NCBI GenBank assembly: GCA_033439795.1
Contig: JAUTDP010000012.1
Location: 620,001 to 684,000, forward strand
Origin: Sordaria brevicollis
Lineage: Eukaryota > Ascomycota > Sordariomycetes > Sordariales > Sordariaceae
Length of the DNA stretch: 64,000 nt
Direction: 5' to 3'
Shown: positions 20,958 through 31,146 of the stretch, in pieces
How the letters are laid out: every line of letters begins with the position of its first letter
Numbering within the stretch: the first letter of the stretch is position 1
The notes under the pieces: model-generated
What the model saw: only the letters and a program-made list of their open reading frames with translations
What the model was told of the DNA's origin: nothing
Databases searched by the model: none
Translations under genes and position numbers: made by a program

Positions 20958-23672
20958 CTAACCCCAGCCCAGCGTCTCGAGAATGCCCTTAGCCTCGATC
21001 CCGCTAAAGCCAGAAACAGCCACAGCCCTAGCCTGACTTCCACTCCTCAGCGACTGAAGACCCTTGGCAATCTTCCACGCCTCTTCCTCGCCGACAACAA
21101 ACAAGAAGCGCTTTCCTTCCTGGTCACGGATCTGCGTGCGCAAGAGATGCAAGCCCTTGAACTTCCACCCCTCAGCGGCGGCCTCTTGCGAAGCAGCGGT
21201 CCCAGCAGCTGAAGAGCCTCCGCTGTTAGCGTTAAGGCCCAGTCGGCAGGTCGTGCTGCAGCACGTTCCGAGCTCGTTGAGGTAGGCAACGGCCTCTTCA
21301 CCGTTGAAAGCTCTCGTGGCGGCCTTCTCGGCCGCGCGGCGCATGGCGCTGCTGGACCACATCGTTTTGAAGGTGGGGTTGATGGGAGGGTTGGTGCCCG
21401 CGACGCCAGTGCCATTAGCTGAGCTGGCGGCTAGGACCGGGCACCACACCTCGACCTGTTTGAGCGTCCATGCCTTGATGTCCCATTCGCGTTGGGCAAC
21501 GCCGCGGACGTCGTCATCGACGAAAAGACCGGCGGTGGATATGCGGAGGATGAGGCCATCGGTAACTGTGCCAACGCCGGAGATGAGCTGTGAGGCGGGT
21601 GTCTTCGAGAACTGGTTGACGAAGTTATATACGGCCTTGATCTGGATCTTGCCGGGGTCGTCGGTATGATACGGGGCGCGCATTGAGGGAGGAGGGCTGG
21701 TGTTGTTCGTGGTACCCGATGGCGCATACGAGTCCTCCGAGAAATCCGAGACCGACTTCTTACGGGCCGCGGGAGGGTTCTTCGGTTTATCGTATGGTCG
21801 ATACGAGTACTCATCAGCGGTGCCCGTTGCGCTAGCTGTTGGTTTCGGAGAGGCTGGCTTTGGTGAGGCAGTCCTTGCCGCCGCTGGGTTAGGCGGCTTG
21901 GTGGGTGAGTGAGGTGTTGCAGGCGATGCACGAGGAGTCGATGTACGTGCGGTGGAGGCGTGAGAAGTCTGTGAACCAGTGGCAGAAGGAGTGACAATCG
22001 AGGGCGGTCGACCATTGGGCCACAAGCTGGTCCTCTCGCCAACCTTTGGCATGGAGTAAGGTGTCTCCTTGCGCGCAAGCCTCTCCTTCTCCTTCTCCAT
22101 CTCCTCGTCTTCCCTGCGGAGCTCCTCAAGGCGTGCCTCTCGGTCTCTTTGCTCCTGTGCTTCGCGTTCCTCGCGCTCCTCCCGTTCCCGGCGCAAGATG
22201 GCCTCACGGATTTCGCGCTCCCTCGCTTCTCGCTGGTCTCTCTCAAGCCGTCTCTTCTCCTCTTCACGTCGCATGGCCTCATCCTTCAGCCTCAGCTCCT
22301 CCCGCTCACGAGCTTCGCGCAGTTCTCGCTCTCTGGCCTCGCGTGCTTTGTCCTCACGTTCTTTTGCCTCCCTTTCCCTCGCTTCGCGCTCACGAGTTAA
22401 TTGCTCACGCAGAAGCCTCTCCCGCTCACGTTGTCGTGCCTCTTGTTCAAGCTTGATCTGGCGCTCCCGCTCCTTGGCCTCACGTTCTCTCGCCAAGCGC
22501 TCCTTTTCTATAGCAGCGAGTTCCTTGGCTTCCCACTCGGCCTTCTGGCGCAATTCCGCTTCCACCTTCTCCCTAATCTCACGCTCCAAGCGCTCCTTCT
22601 CCAGAGCCTCTTGCTCCTTGCGCTCCTGCTCCCTCTTCTCTCTTTCACGGGCCTCTTGTTCCCGCTGTTCTCGCTCGCGAGCTTCGTTTGCTCTCATCTC
22701 GGCCAATCTACGGGTGGCCTCCTCGCGCCTCTTTTCCTTGGCTTCCCTTGCCTTGCGCTCCTCCTCGCGCCTCCTGGTCTCCTCTCTTGCCTTTTCCCAG
22801 GCACTCTTTGTGGAGACATCGGATCTCGTCGGGTTCAGAGGGTCGAGAGGGGTGGGCAGTTCAGACGGAGGCTCGTCAGGCTCCGGCACTGGCTCCTGAT
22901 AATAGTCAGGATCATCTTCAGGGCGGAGCTCGGCTTCCGGAGGTGGCTGGGGCTTCGGGTGCGACTTCGTTGAAGACTTCGAGTGAGACTTGGACTGTGA
23001 TTTAACATGAGATCGGGTCTGAGTAGGAGACTGAGGCCTCTTGTGCGATCTGGTCTGGGTAGGCGACTTTGGCCGATGATGCGACCGAGTACGGGTCGGG
23101 GACTGCGGCCTGCGCTTGGCCTTCGTTTCCGTCTCTGGCTCAGGCTCAGCGCTCTTCTCTTCCTTCCACGACGGTCGGGAGTATTCGTTCGCCGGGGTAT
23201 CGGGATCGGTGGGTGGTGTAGGAGGTCGAGGTTCCTGGGTAGAATTGGCACCCTCGCTAGCAGGCGCAGTCTTGAACGCTCCAGAAGCACCGAACTCGCC
23301 CGTTGTCTTGTGCCACTCGCTACCTGTCCCCAACTTGACGTTGCCTGATGATCGACCAAGCGACCAAGATCCATACGCAACGGCAGCTAGCAGAAGGGAC
23401 ATGCCAATTGTTCCCATACCGCTGTGCCACCAAGCCAGGAACGCTGGTGTCAGAGCCTTGCCCAGCAGCAGGGCGCCAAGGGTGGACACGACACCGGCGC
23501 AGAAGCTGTTCCACTGTGGCTGTAGCGATGGTAGGTATAGAAAGCCGGCTCCAGCAGAGTGTTCCGGTATGATAAAGACATCATACTTTCCAGTTGGAAT
23601 GCCGCTGGGACCTGAAGATGTCTTTGGATTCTTGCCGTGAGGCGGCGGGGGAGGCGGCGGAGCCTCGTCCAT
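20958..23672 (-). CDS. Membrane-anchored long coiled-coil protein, 904 aa, function unknown
   Basis: A single frame from ATG 23672 (MDEAPPPPPPPHGKNPK) to TAG 20958. Two hydrophobic segments lie at about residues 57-81 and 86-104 and predict a membrane hairpin. A Ser/Pro/Lys/Arg-rich linker with repeated SPTQTRSH-type units follows (about 185-235). Residues about 290-560 are almost entirely Glu, Arg, Lys, Ala and Leu with heptad-like spacing, a very long charged coiled coil or single alpha helix. The last 220 residues form a compact-looking domain (AVYNFVNQFSKTPASQLISG, VDDDVRGVAQREWDIKAW, LGTCCSTTCRLG, then FLFVVGEEEAWKIAKGL). I do not recognise that domain. The layout suggests a scaffold on an organelle membrane, but this is inference. 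The gene converges on the amidase gene. Confidence 0.85.
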   Translation of the reverse strand: MDEAPPPPPPPHGKNPKTSSGPSGIPTGKYDVFIIPEHSAGAGFLYLPSLQPQWNSFCAGVVSTLGALLLGKALTPAFLAWWHSGMGTIGMSLLLAAVAYGSWSLGRSSGNVKLGTGSEWHKTTGEFGASGAFKTAPASEGANSTQEPRPPTPPTDPDTPANEYSRPSWKEEKSAEPEPETETKAKRRPQSPTRTRSHHRPKSPTQTRSHKRPQSPTQTRSHVKSQSKSHSKSSTKSHPKPQPPPEAELRPEDDPDYYQEPVPEPDEPPSELPTPLDPLNPTRSDVSTKSAWEKAREETRRREEERKAREAKEKRREEATRRLAEMRANEAREREQREQEAREREKREQERKEQEALEKERLEREIREKVEAELRQKAEWEAKELAAIEKERLAREREAKERERQIKLEQEARQRERERLLREQLTREREAREREAKEREDKAREARERELREAREREELRLKDEAMRREEEKRRLERDQREAREREIREAILRREREEREEREAQEQRDREARLEELRREDEEMEKEKERLARKETPYSMPKVGERTSLWPNGRPPSIVTPSATGSQTSHASTARTSTPRASPATPHSPTKPPNPAAARTASPKPASPKPTASATGTADEYSYRPYDKPKNPPAARKKSVSDFSEDSYAPSGTTNNTSPPPSMRAPYHTDDPGKIQIKAVYNFVNQFSKTPASQLISGVGTVTDGLILRISTAGLFVDDDVRGVAQREWDIKAWTLKQVEVWCPVLAASSANGTGVAGTNPPINPTFKTMWSSSAMRRAAEKAATRAFNGEEAVAYLNELGTCCSTTCRLGLNANSGGSSAAGTAASQEAAAEGWKFKGLHLLRTQIRDQEGKRFLFVVGEEEAWKIAKGLQSLRSGSQARAVAVSGFSGIEAKGILETLGWG

Positions 23673-25454
23673 GGTGTGGTTGCGCCGTTACCAATGTCTT
23701 CGGCTAAGCTTTTCGGTGGGTATGACCGTCGGTAAGGTTGAAAGTCGTCGCGAAGTATGGCGACGCCTCGAATCTCGAATACTAGGTCGTTCTATAATAT
23801 TTCGGGACAGCCATCAAGGCGGACGGGAGAGTCTAAAAAGTTCGGCAGACCACTGCCATGTGTCAGCCTCCGTCTTGCTTCAGTGTAACCTGGAATACGG
23901 CGAAAGGAACAAAAGCGCAGAGACATGCAGCACCCGATGTGCCGGGGGCGTCCTTGACAGCTTGCGATGAGGTGCGACGGTTGTGAATGAAGGAATGCTG
24001 GCGGCCTTACCTGCTCGACTTGGTTGCGATCGAATGTTGGTCGTCCCGGTCAAGGTCGAATTGCGCTGAGCCGGACAGTTATCGTCAGACGAATGGTCGT
24101 CGTTGTCGTCGCCCTGCCAGGGAAATTCGTGGGAGGTATAGGACGAGAAATAGTAATGTCGGTGGCCGGCGCATACAACCGGTAACCGTTGGAAATTCCA
24201 AGCTGCCCTCTCTCTTGCTTGTGTCTGGTTCGGAGGAGGATGAAGAAGGCAATGAAGAAGACAGGTAGGGGAAAAAAAAGAATGGAATTCGGGAATCTAG
24301 CCAAGACAGGTTGCTTGCGTGGTTGCAGTTTTGTGCAACGTTTGACGCCCTGCTTGTTGGTTGCAGTGTGAATTGCTGGAAGTGAAGTGAAGGAAGGCAG
24401 TGGAAGGTGAAGGCTGGTGCACCCGTCCCGCCGATTTGTTTACTTTACAGTGGGTTTTCTCGCCAATTGACCGGCAGGAACCAGTGGAGATTTGGTGGGG
24501 TGCAGGGGGCTGCTGGGTTGACAACCTGGCGCAGTTCACAGCTGAACTGGCAGGTGCGATGTCCCTTCTTTTTTGCCAGGTCGGTCTTTGAAGTGACCAA
24601 AAATTTCCCAAGGAAGCAGCAACCCGTGCTTTTCAATACGATGGGTACTTAATATGTTGATTTAAGATGAACTTTCACAGCCATGTTGCTACACAGGTTC
24701 CCAGAAGTCACCAACCGCTGAATTGACTTCCAGAGTTGACAGAATGTGAACCTGCTGGCGATTCGCTGACATGACAAAGGTTTCGAAACAGCCCAGAGCC
24801 AACCGGCGTGGCTTGGCTATCCCGGTGTTGAAACATCGGCGCGGAGACTGAGCCGCTGTTCCATGATTGTTCTTTTACAAACTCCTTCTTTCCTACTACA
24901 TTCCTTTCCTACGATATTTCTGAAATCTTCAGATACTCCTCTCAGTGCTTTAGTGAGTTCTGCGGAAGAAGTTTGCGAGAATCTTGATACAGTAGTTTGA
25001 AGAACTTCATATCCACGAAGCGACAACAAAGAGCTGGGCCGTTGCTAGGCAACCGTCTCACACAAAAGAAGGAGTGACGTAAGCCTGTAACAAGGGACCT
25101 TCTGAACTACAGGGTACGAGGTTTGTTCAACCACTATAACCAGCCCAGATGGCTGGGAACGCTGGGCCCCAGCCACGCCAACTCACCGCCTGCCTCCTAC
25201 AACACGAGATTATTCAGCCTTCTGATTCTGTCTGATCGTGGACACATTTGTGTATATCATAGTTTCGTCATTCAGTTGTGATACGCTATATGATGAGAAC
25301 AGCTTCTCTGCTTATCTTCAAGCCCAAGGAAAGTGATATATCCACCACGCTATAAGGAACGACGTACTATATATAAATGAAAAAGCCAAACAAGCCAAGC
25401 AATAGCCCAAACTCCAAGGGAAATAGTCCACTTAAGGGAGGTAGAGAAAACGTC
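23673..25454. other. Intergenic region upstream of the coiled-coil gene
   Basis: About 1.8 kb. Short frames on both strands have no recognisable domain. At 25140-25185 there are several overlapping palindromes built from CCAGC/GCTGG, but no transposon ends could be paired with them. Otherwise nothing was recognised. Confidence 0.55.
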
Positions 25455-26063
25455 TCAACTAGATGAGTCCGTAGGCTGTCCCAAAAGAAGTAGTCCAAAC
25501 TCCACCACTTTGGTGAGTACATCTGACAACCTGCCCAACACCCACTGCAACAACCAGAATCCTTGAACACCGGCGAGGACGCCCTTGACGCAGAGTAGAA
25601 GGACGGTGCCGAGTATGTTACCCTCGATATCATTGCCGTTGCCGTAACCGTTGCCATTGCCGCCTCCCGAGGGCTTTCCCTTCTCTCCTTTACCCCTTTC
25701 CTTTCGCCGCCCTTCGTCCTGCTCTTGTGGTTGTGATTCGGTTTCCTTGGTCTTCTCGTCCTTGTTGCTGCTGTGATCGTCATGCGTCTCGTCATCATCT
25801 GGTAATGATTCATACAGCCAATGATCTCGTCGTAGTCGTAGTCGGCCGGTTCGGACCCTCTGGACCAAGTCCTCGTCGTTGTGTTGCTCTCCTGGTACCA
25901 ACGTAGTACTAGGAACCATGATGACCTCGGCCACAGAACTTTCCTCGCTCGACATGACAAACATCATCCTGTTGAGACTATCCCCGTCATTGTCGTTGTC
26001 ATCTTCTTCCTCTTCAATCCCATTCTCATAAGTCTGATTCCCCTCGGGAGGCGGCGCTTCACG
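25455..26063 (-). CDS. In-frame tail beyond the Vam7 stop: acidic, low-complexity, then hydrophobic segment
   Basis: Directly after the TGA of the Vam7 gene the same frame stays open for 202 residues to TGA at 25455. It begins REAPPPEGNQTYENGIEEEE, so the first 32 codons contain no Met; the first Met codons are at 25967 and 25964. A Lys/Glu/Gly-rich stretch follows (KETESQPQEQDEGRRKERG), then Gly/Asn repeats, then a strongly hydrophobic C-terminus (NILGTVLLLCVKGVLAGVQG, FWLLQWVLGRL, VVEFGLLLLG) able to span a membrane. Codon choice in the Gly/Asn and hydrophobic part is C-ending like the neighbouring genes. It may be a separate small gene starting at 25967, a readthrough extension, or a spliced 3' exon of the SNARE gene. 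The spacing of only 96 bp argues against an independent gene. Confidence 0.5.
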   Translation of the reverse strand, partial: REAPPPEGNQTYENGIEEEEDDNDNDGDSLNRMMFVMSSEESSVAEVIMVPSTTLVPGEQHNDEDLVQRVRTGRLRLRRDHWLYESLPDDDETHDDHSSNKDEKTKETESQPQEQDEGRRKERGKGEKGKPSGGGNGNGYGNGNDIEGNILGTVLLLCVKGVLAGVQGFWLLQWVLGRLSDVLTKVVEFGLLLLGQPTDSSS

Positions 26064-26081
26064 TCAACCAAGCCTCTTCAC
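26034..26081 (-). other. Candidate optional 48-nt intron spanning the Vam7 stop codon
   Basis: On the minus strand, GTGAAG at 26081 and AATCAG ending at 26034 bracket 48 nt, a multiple of three that contains the TGA stop. TTGAC inside it could serve as a weak branch site. Removing it in phase 0 would fuse the SNARE to the hydrophobic tail (about 584 residues). The length is near the lower limit for fungal introns and the branch site is poor, so this is a hypothesis. Confidence 0.25.
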
Positions 26082-27257
26082 CCGTCCCTTGGCGACCCTC
26101 AACTTCTTGTCCACCACATCAACATTAGTGTTGAGGTTATCCAGCATGTTGGTCTGGCGTTCCACCTCATCGTTAATCGCCAGTCCCATCTCCTTTTGTC
26201 TGCGCACAATCCTCGCCAGCGCCTCGACCTCCATATCCTGATCGCGCATCGTGTCTCTCTGGAGCTGCAACACGCCCTCATTATCCAACTCCCTTGTGCG
26301 TTCCGTCTCGGGCAGCGGCGCACCCAACACTCTTCCTCCTCTCACCGAACCACCAGCCGAGCTCCCAGCAAACAACTTCGCCCTCTCCCCCGCCTCACCA
26401 CTACTACTCCCACTTCCCGCCCCACCCGATGGCCCAGAGATGGAAGCCTGCCTCGCCGCCTCCCTGCTCGCATGCGCCAAGCTCGAACTCAATTTATCCA
26501 ACCCATCCCTCTCCACCCTCGCCGCCGCCAACAAATCCCTCCTCCTCCTCAGTTCCCCCTCCCCCACCCTTCCCGAACTCTTCAACACCCCCAACCCTTC
26601 CTGCAACGCACTCAACAAACTGCCCGCCCTCACCAACGCCCTCTTCGCCGCTGCGCCCGCCTCAAGCTTGGTCATATTCTCCGTCGCCCCATCCCTCCTC
26701 CCCAGCGCCACTCGCGCTTCATGCAGCGCCCCCTTCAATTCGCGATGCAAATCCAACCACGTCCCCGGGTCGCTAGCAGCCGCCAGGTTCGCATCTTTCA
26801 GCCCTATAGCCGGGATTTTCCCCTCGACCCCAATCCCACTTCCACTTCCACTTCCTGTCCCGTTACCACCACCACCGCCCGGTAAGTTCAAAAAAGCGCG
26901 CCAGACGGGTGTGTCCCTCCATCGTCTATCAGGCGGTTCGGCGATGGCTCTTAGGTACTTTTCTAGCCCGATGCGCCGTTTCTCGGTGAGTTCGGGGGAG
27001 TTGACGGTGGATTTGAACCAGTTTTTTCCCGGTAGAGGTTCGGGAGGGGGAGCCCCGACGAGGGAGGTTAGGGATTGGTGGAGGGCTAGGAAGTCGGAGT
27101 AGCGCTTTTGGACGACGAAGGAGCGGAGGGGAAGGCGGAGAGTGATGTTGTAGAGGGTGAAGGGCTTTCCTGAGGTGGTGTCGGAGGAGGAACCAGAGGA
27201 GGAGGAGGGGGTGGATATGGAGGTGGTGGGGATGGAGATCTCGACTGGGGGGGCCAT
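26064..27257 (-). CDS. vam7: Vam7-type vacuolar Qc-SNARE with PX domain
   Basis: A single frame from ATG 27257 (MAPPVEISIPTTS) to TGA 26064, 397 residues. The N-terminal PX domain (about 30-128) shows KRYSDF (Arg52), PPEPLPGK (Lys78) and EKRRIGLEKYL (Arg95), the usual PtdIns3P contacts. The middle is Ala/Arg/Leu-rich helix. The C-terminal Qc-SNARE motif spans about 332-391 (MRDQDMEVEALARIVRRQKE, then NDEVERQTNMLDNL), with the zero-layer Gln at 368. This order is that of Vam7, which with the HOPS complex drives homotypic vacuole fusion and autophagosome-vacuole fusion; it is normally soluble and recruited by PtdIns3P. The frame continues beyond the stop into a hydrophobic tail (see 25455-26063), which would be unusual for Vam7. 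Confidence 0.92.
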   Translation of the reverse strand: MAPPVEISIPTTSISTPSSSSGSSSDTTSGKPFTLYNITLRLPLRSFVVQKRYSDFLALHQSLTSLVGAPPPEPLPGKNWFKSTVNSPELTEKRRIGLEKYLRAIAEPPDRRWRDTPVWRAFLNLPGGGGGNGTGSGSGSGIGVEGKIPAIGLKDANLAAASDPGTWLDLHRELKGALHEARVALGRRDGATENMTKLEAGAAAKRALVRAGSLLSALQEGLGVLKSSGRVGEGELRRRRDLLAAARVERDGLDKLSSSLAHASREAARQASISGPSGGAGSGSSSGEAGERAKLFAGSSAGGSVRGGRVLGAPLPETERTRELDNEGVLQLQRDTMRDQDMEVEALARIVRRQKEMGLAINDEVERQTNMLDNLNTNVDVVDKKLRVAKGRVKRLG

Positions 27258-27913
27258 GGTTTGTTGGTGTTGCCCGGGATCTTCGGTTGGTTTGTTTGTG
27301 TCGTGAAAATTGTTGTCGGGGCGATGAAGTTTCTGCTGATGTTGCGAGGGTGTTCAAATCATTAAACTGACGGACGACTTTGCGATGACGAAAGAAGCAG
27401 GCTTTCAGGTCAGTCGGAGAGTTTTTGGTCGTGTGACTGTGACACGATGCGGTCGGCCGGATGCGAGAAGAGGAAGAAGAAGCGTCGTGTTTTTGTCTTG
27501 GTCTCGTTAGATATAGATAGTCGAGTTTGATAAAGCAAGGGTTCTATCGTCGGTAGATACGGGATCGGATGGATTCGTCGTGATCTGTGTTGACAGAACG
27601 TCAACACTCAATAGGGCTGACAGGCAGCACTGATGGACCGGATGTGTCGAGTCGCCAGTATTGGCTGTGGATGGCTGGGATGATGGAATCGTGTCAATTG
27701 CTGACGAAGCGCTTCGAAATGGACTTGAACAATGTAGGCGGGTATCTCTTGCAAGATCAAAGAAGCAGAACGCGGATGCCTATATGCAAAAGTGGGAGAG
27801 AAAAGACAAATAGAGAAAGAAAAGAGAGGAAATTGTGTCGTAATCCGAGGTCGAGGGCCAGTTTGGTGTTTGATGTTGTTTGGAGAACGGAAGTGGAAGA
27901 GATCACATTGGGG
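27258..27913. other. Upstream flank of the vam7 gene, up to a transposon insertion
   Basis: 656 bp of non-repetitive DNA between the vam7 start and the TA at 27914-27915 where the 3.2-kb element is inserted. Short frames here have no domain. It should contain the vam7 promoter. Confidence 0.55.
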
Positions 27914-27915
27914 TA

Positions 27916-28008
27916 CTCGGGGGTTGTGGGGCGCCTTGGCATTGCTCAACCCCTTCTGTAAAAGAGGGGGCGCAAAAATTCTGGGATAGTAAAATAATCT
28001 GGGATAGT
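27916..28008 (+). repeat. Left terminal inverted repeat of the 3.2-kb pogo-like element
   Basis: 93 bp that pair with 31052-31144; the seven differences are all transitions, as RIP would produce. TCTGGGATAGT occurs twice inside, 18 bp apart, a likely transposase-binding repeat. Confidence 0.9.
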
Positions 28009-31000
28009 GCCGATCCCTCCTATGCAGATTTCCCTATTAACGCTACGCAAAATCGCTCTTTAACATCGTGAATCCGGACAACACCCGCACCTCGTTTCGT
28101 ATTATAATAACGTAAAAATTAGATTTTCCTATTACAATCAATAAGGGGATTCTATTTATCTATATAATAATATAAATTAACCGTTTTTATAGTATTAATC
28201 GATTACTTTATATTCGAACCCGCTAATTTTATTAGCGCCTATATATATTATAATAATCGTAATCGTAAAAAGCCCCTCTTAATTAAATAAATAATTATTC
28301 GTACTAAAAAGTTTCGTAATTCGATTACCCGCTATACGAAGGTATTACGAAATATTAAATTACCCGCTATATCCTTTCGATCGCGGGGTCGCCCGTATAT
28401 ATTGACTAATATTGAAAAGGATATTATAATCGCGTACGTTATTTTCTACTTTAAGGGACGGTTCCTAATAATATACAAAATAATAATTACGGCGGCAAAT
28501 CGGCTTCGTAAAATGCGGGGAGCTTTAGTTACTTACAATAGTCGATAATTAATATAGTTTTTAAGGGATTACCCAAAATTGAAGATAATTAATTATCGAA
28601 TTATAGATTTACATTGTCGGTTTTGGGAATTGAATAACGAATTTATTAACAATTAGTTTAATTAATATAAAAATTCTATTAAAGAATATAAAATTAAATA
28701 AAGCGACGTTTAGAATTATAATAAAATAAGTATAAGAATTAATTATATTATTAATAGTCGTATAAAAATAATCGTATTTAGAAATTTAATAAAGTAGAAG
28801 GTAGGTAATAAATACGTATTACGTTTTTTAATTTCGATTAACGTTAATTAATTATAGCCGGCTTTATTTATTATTATAGCTTTATTAATAAATTTATATA
28901 GGAGTAAATATTAATTGATTATTTTAATTAAATCGAAATTAATAATATAGTAAATTAAGAGTCGTATACTATAATGGTTTACGTAAGTGCGTTTAATAAC
29001 CGATTACTAGTATACCTTATTTTTAAAATTAATCCTATAGAAGAGTTTATTTATAACGATTTAGAAAATGGCGTTAAATTTACTAAATTACTAATTAGTT
29101 TTTCGAACGTAGCCTTTATTCTCGATTGGTTAAAATATTTTAATAAATACTCGTACGAACTCTCCCTTATTTTCGAAAAGATTAGTCTTTCCTTTAAAGA
29201 TTAGTTTAATATAAATTAGTATTACCGTAATAAAAATGGCCGGCAAATAGAATATAATATTAGCGTTAATAAGAGGAACCTTTTTAATATTAAATTAATT
29301 TACCGTATATTAATTATCGACGGTTTTAATAACTATTGTAATATAGAAGTTAAAAATTATATTAAAAGCTTCGATATTATTTTTATAACTCTTCCTCCTT
29401 ATTCTATAGATATTATATAATTATTCGATATTCGGGTATTTTCTATTATTAAAATATATTATTAAAAAGTCCTTCGTTAATTTATATAACGGGGGGAATA
29501 TACGTTCAATAGGGCAATATTTATTCGAAAATTTAAAGTATAACTATATAACTATATTTATTATATATAATAATAATTAACTATATTATTCCCGAATTTA
29601 TAGGGTATTTTCGATTATAATATAACCGTATATAATATTATTACTAAATTTTCTAATATTAGGATATAGTTAGCGAATAGGCAAAAGGTCCTTTAGTAAG
29701 TAAAAATTAAATAATTTAAAAAATTAAATTTAATACTCCCGAATTTATTACCGTAAGAAAAGCACTTTATTAATACTATCAAAATTATAACGTATATTAA
29801 CGACCGTTATTTACTTCTATTCAATTCCCCTACTCGAAATAAATATTCGAATACGTTAATTATTATTTATAAAATTATATTTATATACAATACTATTAAG
29901 ATATATAATAAATAAAACCGTAAAAGGGAAGCTAATTTCGACCGTTGTATAAAGAGGAGGGTATATAAAGTACTATAAGAAAGGGAATCGCTAAGTTTCT
30001 CCAAAAAAAAGCTTATTAAATAGGCTTTTAAACGCCAGCGTAAAGAGTGGGCAGAGGACTAAAAACGCCAATTTAAAATTATTAAAAAATATAATTAAAT
30101 TATATAGAAGGAATTCTATAATAAATAGGTTATTAATATTAAAGGTAGTAAAAGTAAAATTATATAGAAAATTTATTTCGAGAATTATAAGAAGAAGGTC
30201 GAGGAGGAGGGATATATACTCTTTAATAATAAAGATATTTTTATTAAAGAGAAATTAGGAGAAGTCTCCCTATAGGAGGTTAATACCTAGGGTAAGAAAT
30301 TGTTAGAATAATTGACGTCGTCCTTCTCCTTCAATTCCTCTACCTTACTTACTAATTTATTTAATAATTTAAATATCGAAATTAACTTTAATAACTAATC
30401 GACCTCTATACTATAAGTACGACCAATTCGACTAACTCCCTCTACGATTTAAAAAACGGTATTATAAATTATTATTAAAATTAATATCCAAATGCTAAAT
30501 TAATTATATAATAAAATTTATAAGGAGGATAGGGATGGAGGTAGTATTATAAAAGGAGGGGAGGATAAAGATAAGGAAATAATATTATTTAACGAATAAC
30601 GTATTCCTATTATACTAGCGCTAACGCTAATATTTATTAATCCTTTAATATTAATACTAATTATAATATACTCTTTTATATTTAAATTGTATAAATTTGA
30701 AGAAACTCTATACTTTATAATTAAGTAGTATATAGAGGAGCTCGTTAAATTTTATATATAAATAAAATATTAGATTTTAATTATATTGAAGAAGGGACTA
30801 CTTAAGGAAGTATAATAAAGGGAGGCATTTATACTAATACCTACACCTATACTAATGCCAGCGCCAGTACTAGAGCCCGTATTAGAATAATAGAAATAAT
30901 TCAAAAAAGATTGGAATGTATTATTTTGTATATAAATTATCTAATTTAATAATCCTATCAACTTTTAATACCGTTGTATTAATAAGAATGGCTATATTCG

Positions 31001-31051
31001 ATATGGTAGTTAAGTGTAAATTAGGTCATTTATATGGGGATTTGTATGGGG

Positions 31052-31144
31052 ACTGTCCTAGATTATTTTACTGTCCTAGAATTTTTGCGCCCCCTCTTTT
31101 ATAGAGGGGGTTGAGTAATGCCAAGGCGCCCCACAACCCCCGAG
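31052..31144 (-). repeat. Right terminal inverted repeat of the 3.2-kb pogo-like element
   Basis: Partner of 27916-28008. It contains a short perfect hairpin (CCCCCTCT / AGAGGGGG arms around 31090-31111) and two ACTGTCCTAGA repeats, the inverse of the repeats in the left end. Confidence 0.9.
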
Positions 31145-31146
31145 TA

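Larger units (their letters stand above)
27916..31144 (+). mobile_element. Pogo/Tigger-like DNA transposon, RIP-degraded, 3229 bp
   Basis: 93-bp terminal inverted repeats beginning CTCGGGGGTTGTGGGGCGCC are flanked by TA duplications (27914-27915 and 31145-31146). The plus strand encodes a stop-ridden transposase. A CENP-B-type helix-turn-helix region lies near 28380-28610 (RGRPYILTNIEKDIIIAYV, then TAANRLRKMRGALVTYNSR and FLRDYPKLKIINYR). A DDE core follows near 28975-29460 (LDWLKYFNKYS, RILIIDG, IIFITLPPYS), matching the SDNGF / LLIMDGHGSH / LPPHSTH blocks of this family. From about 29500 the sequence is a charged C-terminal region with Lys/Glu-rich frames. CpA and TpG are almost absent inside, showing RIP. 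It sits between the vam7 and EB1 promoters, interrupting no recognised gene. Confidence 0.88.

Noticed and set aside
25140..25185. Cluster of CCAGC/GCTGG palindromes, resembling the CCAGCC start of the Pot2-like TIR
   Set aside because: Only six bases are shared, there is no TA-flanked pair, and no element interior lies nearby.
25367..25960. 197-codon minus-strand frame overlapping the vam7 tail
   Set aside because: It is in another frame from the SNARE, is rich in Arg/Ser/Thr with no domain, and looks like a shadow of the tail frame.
28974..29204. 76-codon open frame in the 3.2-kb element
   Set aside because: Not a gene of its own; it is an uninterrupted piece of the broken transposase (it includes the LDWLKYFNKYS block).
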